Positions 1-12,185 of a stretch of DNA of 64,000 nt are shown here, in pieces (position 1 is the stretch's first letter; the number at the start of each line of letters is the position of its first letter). The stretch is from positions 125,383 to 189,382 of the forward strand of contig BCKL01000011.1 of the NCBI GenBank assembly GCA_001600635.1, in the 5' to 3' direction. Below the pieces are notes generated by a model. It was given only the letters and a program-made list of their open reading frames with translations. It was not told where the DNA came from and did no database searches. The position numbers were made by a program, and so were the translations under genes. Source of the stretch: Leucosporidium creatinivorum (Eukaryota; Basidiomycota; Microbotryomycetes; Leucosporidiales; Leucosporidiaceae).

Positions 1-132
1 CCTGCTCTTCCTAAACCTGACTGCTCCTCCCAGCAGTCCGCTCTAGTACCTCAAAGTCCACCCTCTACGCCTTGACGATGGAGTAGCAAGGAGCATCGAG
101 AGACTTGGCTCCGTCGCAGAAGGAGACCTCGA
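1..132 (-). pseudogene. Duplicated 3' fragment of the APRT gene
   Basis: This stretch repeats positions 1849-1981 in the same orientation, with a single mismatch that I could find (position 9). It contains the last ~20 codons of adenine phosphoribosyltransferase, its stop codon and the 3' flank. Similarity stops abruptly at about 132, within the codons just before the conserved VSFCDG segment. Because it begins at the window edge, the copy may extend further left. It has no start codon, no PRPP-binding motif and no upstream exons, so it cannot encode an enzyme. The near-identity points to a recent duplication that left the NPC2-like gene between the fragment and the intact gene. Confidence 0.9.
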
Positions 133-371
133 TTGCCGGCGCCGAGACCGACTCGCTCAAGCGGCTTGCGAAAGGCAGATAAAGCGTTGCCAGTCGTCCT
201 CGGTAACTAGCCATCTCTCATCCGCTGGGCCTGAAAGTGCAGCGACTTCAACAAGCCTGGCAGCTGACAGGGCGACCTTCGCACGTGTGCTGATGAACCG
301 AGTCGTGTTTCCGAGTCCTCTACTCTGCTGCAGCTCCTTCTCTTGCGTGTGTAGTATCTCTTGCAGTACGT

Positions 372-1278
372 CTACTCCTCCTTGACGGCGTCGGGGAGGA
401 GGAAGTTGACTGTGAGGGGAGGAGAATCAGCTCGGCGCAAACGAGAAGCGAACGTCTCTGCTCACTCCAAAGGTCGACGCAGGCGGCGGGGAGCTCTTCC
501 TGGGTGAAGACGCGAGCCGAAACCTGAAACTTGGCTGTTGAGAGGGAATGAGTGTCAGCAAAGCGAGTGATTCGACTTAGGCGGAAGGACATACCCCGAG
601 GGATCTCGGCGGGGAGGGCGACGGTCTGCTCAATGGTGTACTCTCCGGGCTTGATGGGGCACTGGAGGGTCGAGTCGGCGTTGTCGCTGTATAGTGAGAC
701 AGTTCAGATCAGCAAGCAGCCCGGCGAGCGGAAGGGGCAAGGCGTACAGCTCCTCGCAGACGTCGAACCGCTTCGTCAACAGCTTGATGAGACCAAGCTT
801 GACGATCACATCGGCGTACGCTCCTTGCTGTAGACCAAGAGCGGTCAGCACCTCGCTTAGCGTGCGTCTCCACCTGCCGTCTCCCAACTCACGTCGACCA
901 AGTCGCTGACGGTTCCCGAGGCCTTGATGGTGAGGTTCTTGCCTGGGACGGGAGGGTCGGGGCTAATCTCGAGGCTCTTGATCTGGATCACGTCGGTGGG
1001 CTCGCCTGCACAAGAGACGGAGGAGGGCAGGTCTCAGTGGGGTCCCTCTCCTCTGTTACAAGTCAGCAGGGCTCACCGCAATCGACCCAGTCCCACCGAG
1101 TAGCAGTGTGCACTCCACCATCGTTGGTGCCGACCTTCGAGAGAGCTCCAGCGCCCCAGTTGAGCGCCTTGCCGCCAGCGTTCAAGACGAGCTGATCGCG
1201 GGTGGCGCCAGGCAGCGCGGACGAGACGGTGGCGAGGAGGAGGGTGGCCGTAGCCGAGAGGATTGATACGGAGCGCAT
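372..1278 (-). CDS. NPC2: NPC2-like ML-domain lipid transfer protein (PG/PI transfer type)
   Basis: A secreted or vacuolar sterol/phospholipid transfer protein of about 190 residues in six exons. The start at 1278 gives a clear signal peptide (MRSVSILSATATLLLATVSS). Mature-domain features fit the MD-2-related lipid-recognition fold: DWVDCGEP, then SPDPPVPGKNLTI and ASGTVSDLV, then GAYADVIVKLG and FDVCEEL, then LQCPIKPGEYT, a VALPAEIP segment and a final Cys (ACVDL). The four cysteines sit where the two disulfides of fungal Npc2/PG-PI-TP proteins lie. Introns have GTGAGC-like donors and CTGAC branch sites; the last exon encodes INFLLPDAVKEE and ends at 372. Family knowledge gives lipid binding in the vacuole lumen; the exact ligand cannot be read from sequence. 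Confidence 0.9.
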
Positions 1279-1848
1279 AGTGAGGTGAAAGTCGAGCTAA
1301 GTAGCCTGTCGAGAGATTGAGGCGGAGTCCAAGAGAAAGGCAGCCGGCATCAGCTGAGGCAGCCCACTGACGAGGGGTCGGTCGCTCTCGACAAGTACAG
1401 CAAATCAAAGTAAGAGAGTTTCAGATTGCTATACACAAGAATTTGTCGAGCCAGAGCGAGTCTGAAGCGCTACAGCCCATTGCGAGTCCACCTCCTCTTC
1501 GTCCGAGATTGGCTCGGCGCCGAGCTAGCTGCTGTGCTGCTCCTTCATGAGGGACTCGCCTAGACTCTGCCGTGGGCTCGGACAAGATGTGACATTGCCT
1601 GAAGGCCGATGCATGGCCAGGCGAGCCTCCGCACTTCGGTGAGAACCCGGTGTGCCCCTTCGCCGAAGCTGATCGCTCCTCTCTCCCGCTCGGCATCGTC
1701 GCAAGTGTACAAGTCACCAGCCGGTGGCTGCTTATCATTAATAGCACATGTATATGCCTACGCGCGGCATCAATCCCCGCTTCAGCTCTAGACTGAGTCG
1801 CCTCGGCGCTCCTCCTTCGGTCCCCTCAGCTCCGCTCGTCTCGCTCGT
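1279..1848. other. Intergenic region between APRT and the NPC2-like gene
   Basis: About 570 bp upstream of the NPC2-like gene and downstream of APRT, transcribed in the same direction. I see no convincing gene, RNA or repeat. It must hold the NPC2-like promoter and the APRT 3' flank; short AT-richer patches near 1410-1440 and 1730-1760 are the only compositional change. Confidence 0.5.
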
Positions 1849-1912
1849 CCTGCTCTGCCTAAACCTGACTGCTCCTCCCAGCAGTCCGCTCTAGTACCTC
1901 AAAGTCCACCCT

Positions 1913-3009
1913 CTACGCCTTGACGATGGAGTAGCAAGGAGCATCGAGAGACTTGGCTCCGTCGCAGAAGGAGACCTCGATGACAAAGATATACTCGACA
2001 ACGGCGGCTCCGCAACGCTTAACGAGCTCTCCAGCGGCCTTGGCGGATCCACCTTAATCCCCAGAGAGTCAGTCCGAGTCCTGGAGGTCTTCAAAAGCAC
2101 TCAGAATAGGCTCACCAGTGGCGATCAGGTCATCGACGACGAGGACGGTCTGGCCAGCCTTGATGCTGCCCTCTTGGAGCTGGAAGCTGTCGGTTCCGTA
2201 CTCCTTCTCGTAGGAGACGGTAACGCACTGTCCGGGAAGCTTTCCGGGCTTGCGGACGGGAACGAAGGAAGCGCCGAGGCCTGCGAAACGGGAGGAGGGT
2301 CAGCGCCAGCTCGCAGACTTCGAAGGGGCTCGGTAAGCAAGCTCGGAAGGGGTGCAGCGCTTATAAGTGACAGGAGCACTCCTTTACGAGCCTTTGCAAG
2401 ACCTGAGTCCTTGCAGAGATGCAGCAGCGCCGAAAAGGGAAGACCGAGAGGACTCACGCTGGGCAATCATGGGTCCGAAGAGGAATCCACGGGCATCAAG
2501 TCCGACGACGACGTCAATCTTCTTGCTAGGGATGTTGGGGATGGTGTGGGAGAAGATGCGGTTCATGAAGTGGGAGATGAGGGTCTCGAAGGCAACGGGG
2601 TCGAGGACTGAGAGGGTCGGAGGGAGGTGCAGAGGTACAGGAGGTTCGGGATAGGCAGTGAATCGTGTCAGTAATGTCCCCTACTTCGCCCACAGCCGGA
2701 GAGTAGCGCCGAAGCGGAGCTCAGCGGTTCGGAGTAGGCGAGCACCGCATCTCGCCATTTCCTCTGCACCACTATGGCCGCCGTGGGGGATACAAGAGCA
2801 GAGAAAGAACGTACGGATAGGGAAGATGTCGAGGAAGAGGATGTCCTTGACGGGGAAGTCTGTAGTGTTGGGAGAACGGTCAGCGAGAGTCGAGAGGCTT
2901 TCCCTGGACAAAGTTGCTGCAGCTCACCCTGATGCCGGCCGAGAAGGCTGGTGATGAGCTTGACGTCTCCGTTGTTGGCATCGGGGTTGGTCATGTTGAC
3001 GGAGGCCAT
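1913..3009 (-). CDS. APT1: Adenine phosphoribosyltransferase
   Basis: Converts adenine plus PRPP to AMP and pyrophosphate in the cytosol (purine salvage). Five exons encode about 180 residues. Exon 1 begins [18 protein letters not shown] and ends before [15 protein letters not shown], the substrate-pocket segment. The following exons give [11 protein letters not shown], then [13 protein letters not shown] (adenine pocket), then [11 protein letters not shown] and [14 protein letters not shown], and the PRPP loop [17 protein letters not shown], which is split by an intron between the two Gly codons. The protein ends SIVKA. Length and motif order match eukaryotic type I phosphoribosyltransferases. 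The 3' end is the source or sister of the fragment at 1-132. The start is the first ATG in the exon and gives the usual short N-terminus. Confidence 0.97.
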
Positions 3010-3282
3010 TGTAGCAGAGTAGATGCGAAGAGAGCGAGCGAGAAGAGAGAGAAGCGCGAAAATGCAAGTGCTCGGCTGCTTTTCCACTGCACGTGTTGAT
3101 GAGTAACGCACGTCGTCGAGCGAGCAGTGCTGTATTGGTGTGTACTAAAGAGCTCCCCCATGCGCAAAACATCGCCGAGATTCGCAAGGTTGGCGGCCCC
3201 TGAATGCCTCCGCCGAGGGGAAGCTCGAGCGGACCGGTGAGAAAAGCGGTTCAGGGGATTTCATTACGGCCGCCCAGAGCGA

Positions 3283-4978
<1,696 letters not shown>

Positions 4979-5235
4979 GTCGTCTGTAATGGTGGAGCTG
5001 GAGTTGGTCGAATTGAAACGATGTGGTCGCGTCCAAGCTGCTTCCGCGGGCGCACCTTCGCTTCGACAAGTCAGCCGGACCGAGGCGACTGTTCTCCGTG
5101 CTCGCGAGTCGAAAGTTGTAGGGGAGTCGAAGCACACGCGGCAGCGCCGGTGTAGAAGAGTTGCACTATCTGCTAGCCTGATCTCCTAAACACGGATCAA
5201 TCCCTGCCAAGCCCTCGCTACACTGCTCCTTCGGC

Positions 5236-7673
5236 TCAAGCTTCGGCGACGGGCGACGCCTTCAGGTTCTTGAAGTCGGGGAAAGTCGAGTCGAGGGAAG
5301 GGTAGACTGCAGGAGAGAGGGATTACGGTCAGCCACACACCCCACTCGGAACGAAACGCACAGACTCACCCTGGTCCTCAAGATCGAGCTGCTCGGCGGT
5401 CCAGAGGTTGACGGGCTTGCCAGCGAGCTCCTTGCGGCCCACGAGCTCATCCGAGCGCTTGAGTCCCAACTCGACCCACACGTCGTTGACAGCCTGGACA
5501 AGCTCATCCAACTGCGCCTCGGTGTGAAGAGGAGAAGGGGTGATCCTCAAGCGCTCACTCCCAATGGCGACGGTCGGGAAGTTGATGCTCTGAACATAGA
5601 GCTTGTGCTTGACGAGGAGGAGGTCACTGGCCGCCTTGGCTTGCTCGGCCGAGCCGACGAAGAGGGGCACAATGTGCGAGGGGTTGGGGATGACGGGGAT
5701 GCCGATGGAGGCGAACTTGGCCTTGACCGAGGCGACGTTGCGTTGCTGCTGCTGGCGGTCGCCGAGGTGCTCCCTCTGGTAAGCGACGGCCGCGCGAGCT
5801 CCAGCGGCGTTGCTGGGAGGGAGCGAGGTCGTCTGCAGCGAGAGCAGAGGTCAGTTTCGGCGCTCAGCTCAAGGGGAGAAGTGAGGGCACTAACGAAGAT
5901 GAAGCCAGGGGCGTAGGACCTGACCATGTCGACAAAGCGAGCGCTTCCAGCGATATAGCCACCAACGACTCCGTAAGCCTTGGCGAGGGTGCCGGTAATC
6001 TGAAAGGTGAGGAGAGGGTCAGCCGAAGCTCGAAAGCGGTCTCAAAGGAGCCACTCACGATGTCGATGCGGTCCATGACGGAGCCTTCAACGCCACCGTT
6101 GCGGTTGGCCTCGAAATCGAGGTGCTCAGCGACTCCAGCGCCGGTGGGTCCGTACATGCCGACGGCTGCGACGAGGCGAATCAGCTCGCGGAGCGGACGA
6201 AAGAGTGAAGCTTAAGACTCACCGTGAACCTCATCGAGGAAGGTGATAGCACCGTACTTGTCGGCGAGATCGCAGATCTCCTTGATGGGAGCAACGGAGC
6301 CGCACATGGAGTAGACGGACTCGAAAGCGATGATCTTGGGACTGCTCGGCGGGGGCAAAAGGTGAGCTCTAGCTCGACGCGGCGAGGCCGGCGAAGCAAC
6401 TCACGTCTCGACAGGGAGAGTCTTGAGCTTGGCCTCGAGGTCGACGAGGTCGTTGTGCTTCCAGATCATCTTCTGGGCGCGCGAGTGACGGATGCCTTGA
6501 ATCATCGAGGCGTGGTTGCTCTCGTCGGAGAGGATGACGCAGCCAGGTAGCTTGGCGCCGAGGGTGCTCACTGTGAAATCGAGTAGAGTCAGCTTCTGCG
6601 AGTCGAAGAGGTGGAGAGGGAAAGAACGAACGCGTCTCGACGTTGGCGACGTAGCAAGAGGAGAACACGAGCGCTCCAGGCTTCTGGTGCAACTCGGCCA
6701 ACTCCTTCTCGAGCGAGAGATGGAGCTGAGCGTTGCCAGCAATGTTGCGCGTGCCCCCAGCTCCGGCGCCGTAGGTGTCGAGCGTGTCGCTGAAGTTCGG
6801 CGAAGGCCTCGGTCAGCTCGGTGGACTACAGCGATGGGAGAGCGTGAGATGGACTCACTGCATAGCCTTGAGAACGACGGGATGACGTCCCATGCCGAGG
6901 CTGTAGGTACACAGCAAGCGCAAAGGTCAGCTTGTTCAAAGCGGGGAAGTCGATGGCGGCGAGCGGGCTCACTAATCGTTGGAGCAATGAACCGTCACCT
7001 CATCCTCCTTGCGAGCGGTGTGGGCGATGGGGAACCTGGCCCTCAAACGATTGATGTTGTTAAAATACTGTAGAGTATCGAGCGCGAAGGGTCAGTTGAC
7101 TTGCTCGGTAAAAACAGCCCGATGGTCGCGACTGACCCTGTAAGACTTGTCCTTGTGCTTCTTGTCCAGCTCTGCATGATAGAATCCCTCGTAATCAAAT
7201 CCTGGTCTCGCAGAGGTAACGACGTGCTTGGCGAAGCCGAGGGCGTTGGTAGGGCGGCCGCCAGGGAAGGTGCGGTCGGGCTGCTGCTCAGCTTCAGCGG
7301 CGACTCCTCCGGACTGGCCTGTAGCGGCAGCGGCAGCAGCAGCGGCCTCTTGACGCTGGAGACGGGAGGACTCGGCCTGCTGCTCGGCGATGGAGGCATA
7401 GCCGCGAACTTGGGAGGTGAAGGTCGTCGTCGTCGCTTGCTGCTCGACGGGGGCAGTGGCGGGCTTGACGGGGACGAGGGCGGTAGAAGAGGTGGAGAAA
7501 GACTTGGCAGCGTAGGCCATGCTCATCAAAGGGCATTTCGTCTGGGCCAAGTGAGCGAGACGGTTGCCAGCGGGGGTGGCCTGAGTCGAGAGGGAGCGAA
7601 GTCCCGAGATGGTCGACTTGTGCAGGAAGGGGCACACGGCCCCAAACGCCTTGAGTCCACGAATCGCTTCCAT
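5236..7673 (-). CDS. HEM1: 5-Aminolevulinate synthase, mitochondrial
   Basis: PLP enzyme that makes 5-aminolevulinate from glycine and succinyl-CoA, the first committed step of heme synthesis in the mitochondrial matrix. The N-terminal ~130 residues form a presequence rich in Ala, Ser, Gln and Arg and contain two Cys-Pro motifs (Cys14 in VCPF, Cys47 in KCPLM) that look like heme regulatory motifs. The catalytic domain starts around [17 protein letters not shown] and includes [13 protein letters not shown], the PLP-lysine segment [13 protein letters not shown] (split by an intron) and [17 protein letters not shown]. The C-terminal part has [19 protein letters not shown]. About ten small exons. 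The start at 7673 precedes the presequence; an in-frame upstream extension is judged 5' UTR. Heme feedback on import is known for the family and inferred here. Confidence 0.97.
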
Positions 7674-8080
7674 GTTCTGTAGGTTGTGTGCTGGGGTGTT
7701 GAGATGTGAGGGAGAAGTGAAAGGGAGGAGAAAGAGATCCGATGGCGACCAATCCGAGACTCGGCCAAACGAGCGAAAGAAGCGAGCCTGTTCTTCTCGC
7801 GGTTGAAAGGGCACAGCAGGCAGTGCAGAGCATCTCCTTAGGGATCGTACAGCCTCTCGCCCCGAATACGGCACAACTCCTCTCCGCTAAGCCTAAGCTG
7901 AGTCCCCTGGCTTTCGCGGTCGGTACAGCGGGGCACTACTATGGTTACAGCACATCAGGGTCCATGTCTAGATCCCATACACTCCTACACCGTCACCTCC
8001 CACCCTCTTTCCGTGAGCTACAGAAGCGCAAACGGCGTCAGCGACCAACTCCGAGACTCGACGCCAGCCTGCAGGACGAC
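7674..8080. promoter_or_regulatory. HEM1 upstream region
   Basis: About 400 bp between the HEM1 start and the end of the ARFRP1-like gene, both on the minus strand. Long open frames cross it but have no codon pattern, introns or similarity that I recognise, so I treat it as the HEM1 promoter/5' UTR and the ARFRP1 3' flank. I could not assign a specific regulator site. Confidence 0.5.
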
Positions 8081-9232
8081 TCACTTCTGCACCCTCACAA
8101 ACAGCCACTGTACTGCTTCTCGAATCCCATCCCTGTTATCATCCGAGCGTGCACGGAGAGAGAGCGAGGGAGCGAAATTAAGAGAATCAGCGACCGCTTG
8201 CCCCGACCGAGAGTAGCGAGCCTCCGCCTTCCTTGCCAGTCCACGCCGGCGAAAGCACTCACCCCCTCAACGCCGATATTGGCATCACAGCTCCCTCAGA
8301 CACGTTCAACTTGCCCACAATGAGCTGATTGAACATCTGCTTGATGTCCTCCACCGCCATGGCTCCCTCGGCGTCCTGCTTGTTGGCGAGCACGAGCGTG
8401 GGGACGCCGTCTACTCGGTGGTCGGTTACGATGGTTTCTGCGGCGACCTTATAGCGTTAGGCAGTGGCAAGAGGAGAGAGAATAGGAGCGACCCACCGAA
8501 CACCTTCCAACATTCCTCGATCCGCTCCTTGTCCGTCGAATCAATCACGAAGCAGACGGCATGGCATTCGGAGTAGTACTTGGGCCATATTGAGCGGATG
8601 TCGCGTTGTCCTGCAGGCAAATTCAACGGCGGGGTCAGCTCTGCGCTTGGAGAGCTCCGCCGAGGGAAGGAACCTAGACCCGAGAACTCACCTCCGAGGT
8701 CCCAGAATTGCAGTACGGAGGAAGAGAGTGTGATTCGACCGACTGTTGAAGTTCCGGGGTCAGCACACTGAGCCCCTCGTCGCTCAACGCCGACACGACT
8801 GACTGTTCTGGCCGATTGTCGGCGCGATTGATGCTGGGTCGACCTGCGGTGTGTCGTTGAAGGTGCTCTTGATTCGTTCTGTGAGCTCGGATAATCAGCA
8901 AAGTTTGAAAGCGCTTCTGTAGCTTGAAACCAGCTCACCTAGGAAGGTCGTCTTTCCCGCGTTGTCCAAACCCATGATGAGGACCGAAAACTGGTGCGTG
9001 GGAGGAGCAGGGATAAGCATATGTAGCTTGGTAAACCCTCCCTCCCTTCCCCAGCACTCTCAGTCGTCTACTGTTCCTCAGCACCTCGACGACGCTCTCC
9101 TTCGATGCGAAGGGCAGCGGCTCACCTCTTCCTTTTGTGTGACATGGCTGATGAAGCCTGAGATTAGGCGGTACACTGTGGTGAGAGCTGCTCAGCTTGG
9201 AAAACAGCGAGCTACAGCCATGAGAGCTCACT
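8081..9232 (-). CDS. ARL3: ARF-related GTPase (ARFRP1 / yeast Arl3 type)
   Basis: Small GTPase of the ARF family, about 190 residues, acting at the trans-Golgi in recruitment of golgins and cargo. The spliced N-terminus MYRLISGFISHVTQKEE matches ARFRP1-type proteins, which begin Met-Tyr rather than with the Gly2 myristoylation site of Arf1. GTP-binding motifs: P-loop GLDNAGKTTF, switch I APTIGQN, switch II WDLGGQ, NKQD, and the SAL motif in MPISALRG. The start codon is split by an intron: A at 9232 (before a GTGAGC donor) and TG at 9175-9174. No other arrangement gives the conserved N-terminus. Later introns are short with CTGA-type branch sites. The gene is divergent from VPS20 over a ~310 bp shared upstream region. 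Confidence 0.93.
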
Positions 9233-9540
9233 CCCAGAGTCGAGGCCGCGCGAGGCGGACGTGTGGGTTGCGAGACGAGCTGGAGGGCGGCGAGTGCTGG
9301 GATAGCCGATGTAGGTGATCCGAGTGCGAACCTCAGACTGTACGAGAAGCGAAACGATACGAGCGAGCAGAGAGCAGATGACGGACGAAGCGTAAGGGGC
9401 GGGCGGGAGTCTCCCACGGTTGGCTTCCTCCTCTCTGCTGTCCAACTGCTCGTTCTCGTCGCCCGCATCATATATCAACCTACATCTCATCTCTCTGCTC
9501 TCCTGCTCTCTCGTGCACTCTCCGCCTCTCTATAACTACC
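9233..9540. promoter_or_regulatory. Bidirectional promoter between the ARFRP1-like gene and VPS20
   Basis: About 310 bp between the split start codons of two divergent genes. It contains pyrimidine-rich tracts on the VPS20 side (9440-9535), typical of fungal transcription start regions, and on both sides runs straight into a coding exon whose only coding base is the A of the ATG. No TATA box is obvious. Confidence 0.6.
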
Positions 9541-10555
9541 AGTGAGTCGCGCCCCGCTCTCCGCTCTTTCCGCTCTCTCGCGCTCGCTGACCTCAATTCT
9601 GCACCTCATCAGTGGGCCAATCTTCATCAGTACCAGCGGTCAAGATCACACCGCAGGACCGATCCATCCTCGAGTATGCTGCACTCCCTCATCACCCTCC
9701 GCCGCTCCCCCACTGACGCCCTTCCCCTCTCTCTCGCCCACAGCCTCAAGCTACAGCGCGACAAGCTCAAGCAGTACCAGAAGCGGGTGAGCTCCTTCTT
9801 CTTCTGGATCTAGTCCCTCCTGCTGACCCATCAAATTCGACTACAGATCGAGGTCGTCCTCGCCCGCGAGCGGGAGATTGCTAAGGAGCAGCTGGCACTA
9901 GGGAACAAAGACCGCGCCTTGATCGCCCTCCGTCAACGCAAGTACCAAGAGACTCTCCTGAGCCAAACAGACAATCAGCTAGAGACGCTGCAGAAGCTGG
10001 TCGGTCCTTTCTCTCTCTGCTCGGCGCGGACAGAGCTGACGAGCTCGGGCTTGAACAGGTCTCATCCATCGAGTTCGCCAAGGTGGAGCAGAGCGTACTA
10101 TTTGGGCTGAAGCAGGGTAGCGCCGTATTGAAGGAGATCAACAAGGAGATGGACCTCAACATGGTTGAGCAGCTCATGAGCGATACGGCCGAGGGGATCG
10201 CTTACCAGGAGGCGAGTCTCTGCGCTTCTGTTAGCACTCGAGACGGCGCTGACCTTGATGATGGACGGTCAATAGGAAGTCTCGGCCCTTCTCTCGTCCA
10301 AGATCTCAGCGGCGGACGAGGAGGACGTGCTCTCCGAACTGGCCGCCTTGCAGGCCGAGCAGGTACAGGTGCGCTCCCTTTCCCGCTTCTTCGCTCCTCT
10401 CCCTGCACTGATCTCTTGCTCGCTCGCAGGACAAGCTCCCCTCTGTCCCCCTCGCCCCTCTCCCCGAACGGCAGCCTGCTCTCGAGGAAGAGCCGGCGCA
10501 AGGCGAGCCAGCACCCAAGCGACAAGCAGAGAGGCGGCAGGCCATGCTCGCTTGA
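9541..10555 (+). CDS. VPS20: ESCRT-III subunit Vps20 (CHMP6)
   Basis: Myristoylated ESCRT-III subunit that links ESCRT-II to Snf7 on endosomes. The start codon is split: A at 9541 directly before a GTGAGT donor, TG at 9613-9614, giving MGQSSSVPAVKITPQDRSIL with the N-myristoylation pattern MGxxxS. Next come the basic helix LKLQRDKLKQYQKRIEVVLA, the helix KDRALIALRQRKYQETLL, ETLQKLVSSIEFAKVEQSVL and KEINKEMDLNMVEQLM, all typical of the Snf7/CHMP fold. The C-terminus is acidic and Pro/Glu-rich (PEVxL-like spacer, MIM-type region). Eight exons are seen. The intron starting at 10212 has a GC donor (GAG|GCGAGT) with a normal AG acceptor at 10275. Confidence 0.95.
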
Positions 10556-10945
10556 GCTCGAGCAGTCGGAGGAGAAGCCTAGAAAGCTATTGTATCACTC
10601 TCTCGAAACCTTGTTGTAACTCGTCTAGCTCGTTTCACCTTTGTGAGGCGAGTCTCGGTTGACGCTGAAGGGCTTGAGAGCGTTCGCTCTGCTCTCTAGC
10701 TCTCCTGGTACCCGACGAGCGATACAGCAAAGCAGTTTGTGTTGCACAAACGACTAGGAGGAGCTACAAGAACGACGGCGGCGATGTCGGAGGAGGCTCG
10801 GAGGCCAACCCTCGATCTTTAAGAGGGGGAAGAGGGGAAGGAAGGGGAAGGAAGGGGTAAGCACGACTTGCTCGACAAGGACCGCCCAAGGAAAGGGAAA
10901 CTCGATGAGATGAGAGGAAGGAAGCGAGGGTCGACGACTGCTCGT
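10556..10945. other. Convergent 3' region between VPS20 and the SPF30-like gene
   Basis: About 390 bp between two stop codons facing each other. It is purine-rich on the plus strand around 10800-10930 (repeated GGAAGG units), which is pyrimidine-rich in the SPF30-like transcript. No gene or structured RNA was recognised. Confidence 0.5.
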
Positions 10946-11958
10946 CTACTCGTCTCCGCCGCCGAGGAAGGTCTGGCGCTTGCGCTCAGTGGTTTTCGTG
11001 ATGCCTTTCCCGGAGCCGGTGACGCCGACTGTGGTGGTGGGTGAGGGGGAGGTCAGTCAAGTTCTCGACTGTAAGAGGAGGGAGTAGAAAGCGAGCCTAC
11101 CCTTGGCGTTCGGGTTGAGGTCCTCGGGCGAGCGGAAGAGGGATGCTCCTGTGGTTGGTCGAGCGAGGAGGAGGGTCAGCCATACTCCCATCGTTTCACA
11201 GAGTCCTACCGAACGGCAACTCACCCGAAACCCCCGGGATCTTGACCCCCTTCTTCGTACTCTTCTTCGCAAAGCTCTGCCACCCCTTCTGCCTCTGTTC
11301 CTGCTCCTCCTGCTTCTCCTTCTTCGTCACCTCCCTCTTCTCATTCTTCTTCCTCTTCCTTTCCTTCTCCTTATCCTCCTCCGTCAACTCCAACTCCCTC
11401 TTCTTATGCTCCGTCAACGGCTTGACATCCCCACTCCCTACCAGCTCGGTCGAGTCGTATCCCCGGAAGATGACAGAGTAGACGAAATTGGGCTCCGAAC
11501 CGCCGATGGAGGTGATGCGGGCGGGGTAGAACTTGGAGTCACCAGAGTAGCGCGCTTGACACTCGTCGCCCGTTTTGAACTTGTGCGCTGGGCCGGGCGC
11601 GGCGGGTGCTGCGGGGGCGGGAGGACGAGGAGAGGCAGAGGCCGATGTAGTAGAGCGCGCTGCTGGTGCGGAGGGACGGGCGGAAGGAGTCGAGGCGGAA
11701 GAGGTGGAAGCGGATGGAGCGGCGGGTGTTGCTGCTGGTTGCGAGGCGAGGTATTCCTTGGTCAAGTCGATGAGGGATTGCAGTTCGTCCTTGAGGTTCA
11801 AGTACTCGGCGTTTTGCGGGTCTTTGGCCAAGGCGAGCTTGATTTGTGAGAGTTGGTACTGAGGCAGACGCAAGAGAAGTGGCGAGTGTGAGGCTTTGTA
11901 GGCTGCTAGAGGGGGTAGCAGGACTCACCTCATACTGTTCAATATCTGAGGCGTTCAT
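10946..11958 (-). CDS. Tudor-domain splicing factor, SPF30/SMNDC1-like
   Basis: Likely spliceosome-associated Tudor protein. The N-terminus MNASDIEQYEYQLSQIKLAL with DPQNAEYLNLKDELQSLIDL resembles the helical start of SPF30 homologues. An Ala/Ser/Pro linker follows, then a Tudor domain with GDECQARYSGDSKFYPARI, FVYSVIFRGYDSTELV and a short tail. After it comes a basic coiled region (KEKERKRKKNEKREVTKKEK) and WQSFAKKSTKKG, which resembles the SPF30 segment KNSWLKFNTK-like. The end is TKTTERKRQTFLGGGDE. Three or four exons. In the family, the Tudor cage binds dimethyl-arginine on Sm proteins and helps tri-snRNP joining; the aromatic positions here are consistent but not proven. SMN itself would have a different C-terminus. 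Confidence 0.75.
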
Positions 11959-12185
11959 CTTGGCTGCAGACGAGGCGAGGCGAGAGTGAGCTTTGAGACG
12001 AGGAGTTGTGCGGAGGGCAAGGAGCGCAAGGCTAGGGGGGGCTCGAGTGAAGCAGATCGTTTCGCAGAGTCGCTCTCTTGGCTCTCTGCACGCGAGATAC
12101 AGTCGAACACAATTCTCAATTATCCACCTCAGTCGGCGCAAAGCACGATAAATCGGCTCCAACTTGCACAGCTCGGCGCTCGAAA

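Noticed and set aside
7742-8323. A plus-strand open frame of ~190 codons upstream of HEM1
   Set aside because: It runs through the last intron and exon of the ARFRP1-like gene, and there is no recognisable domain.
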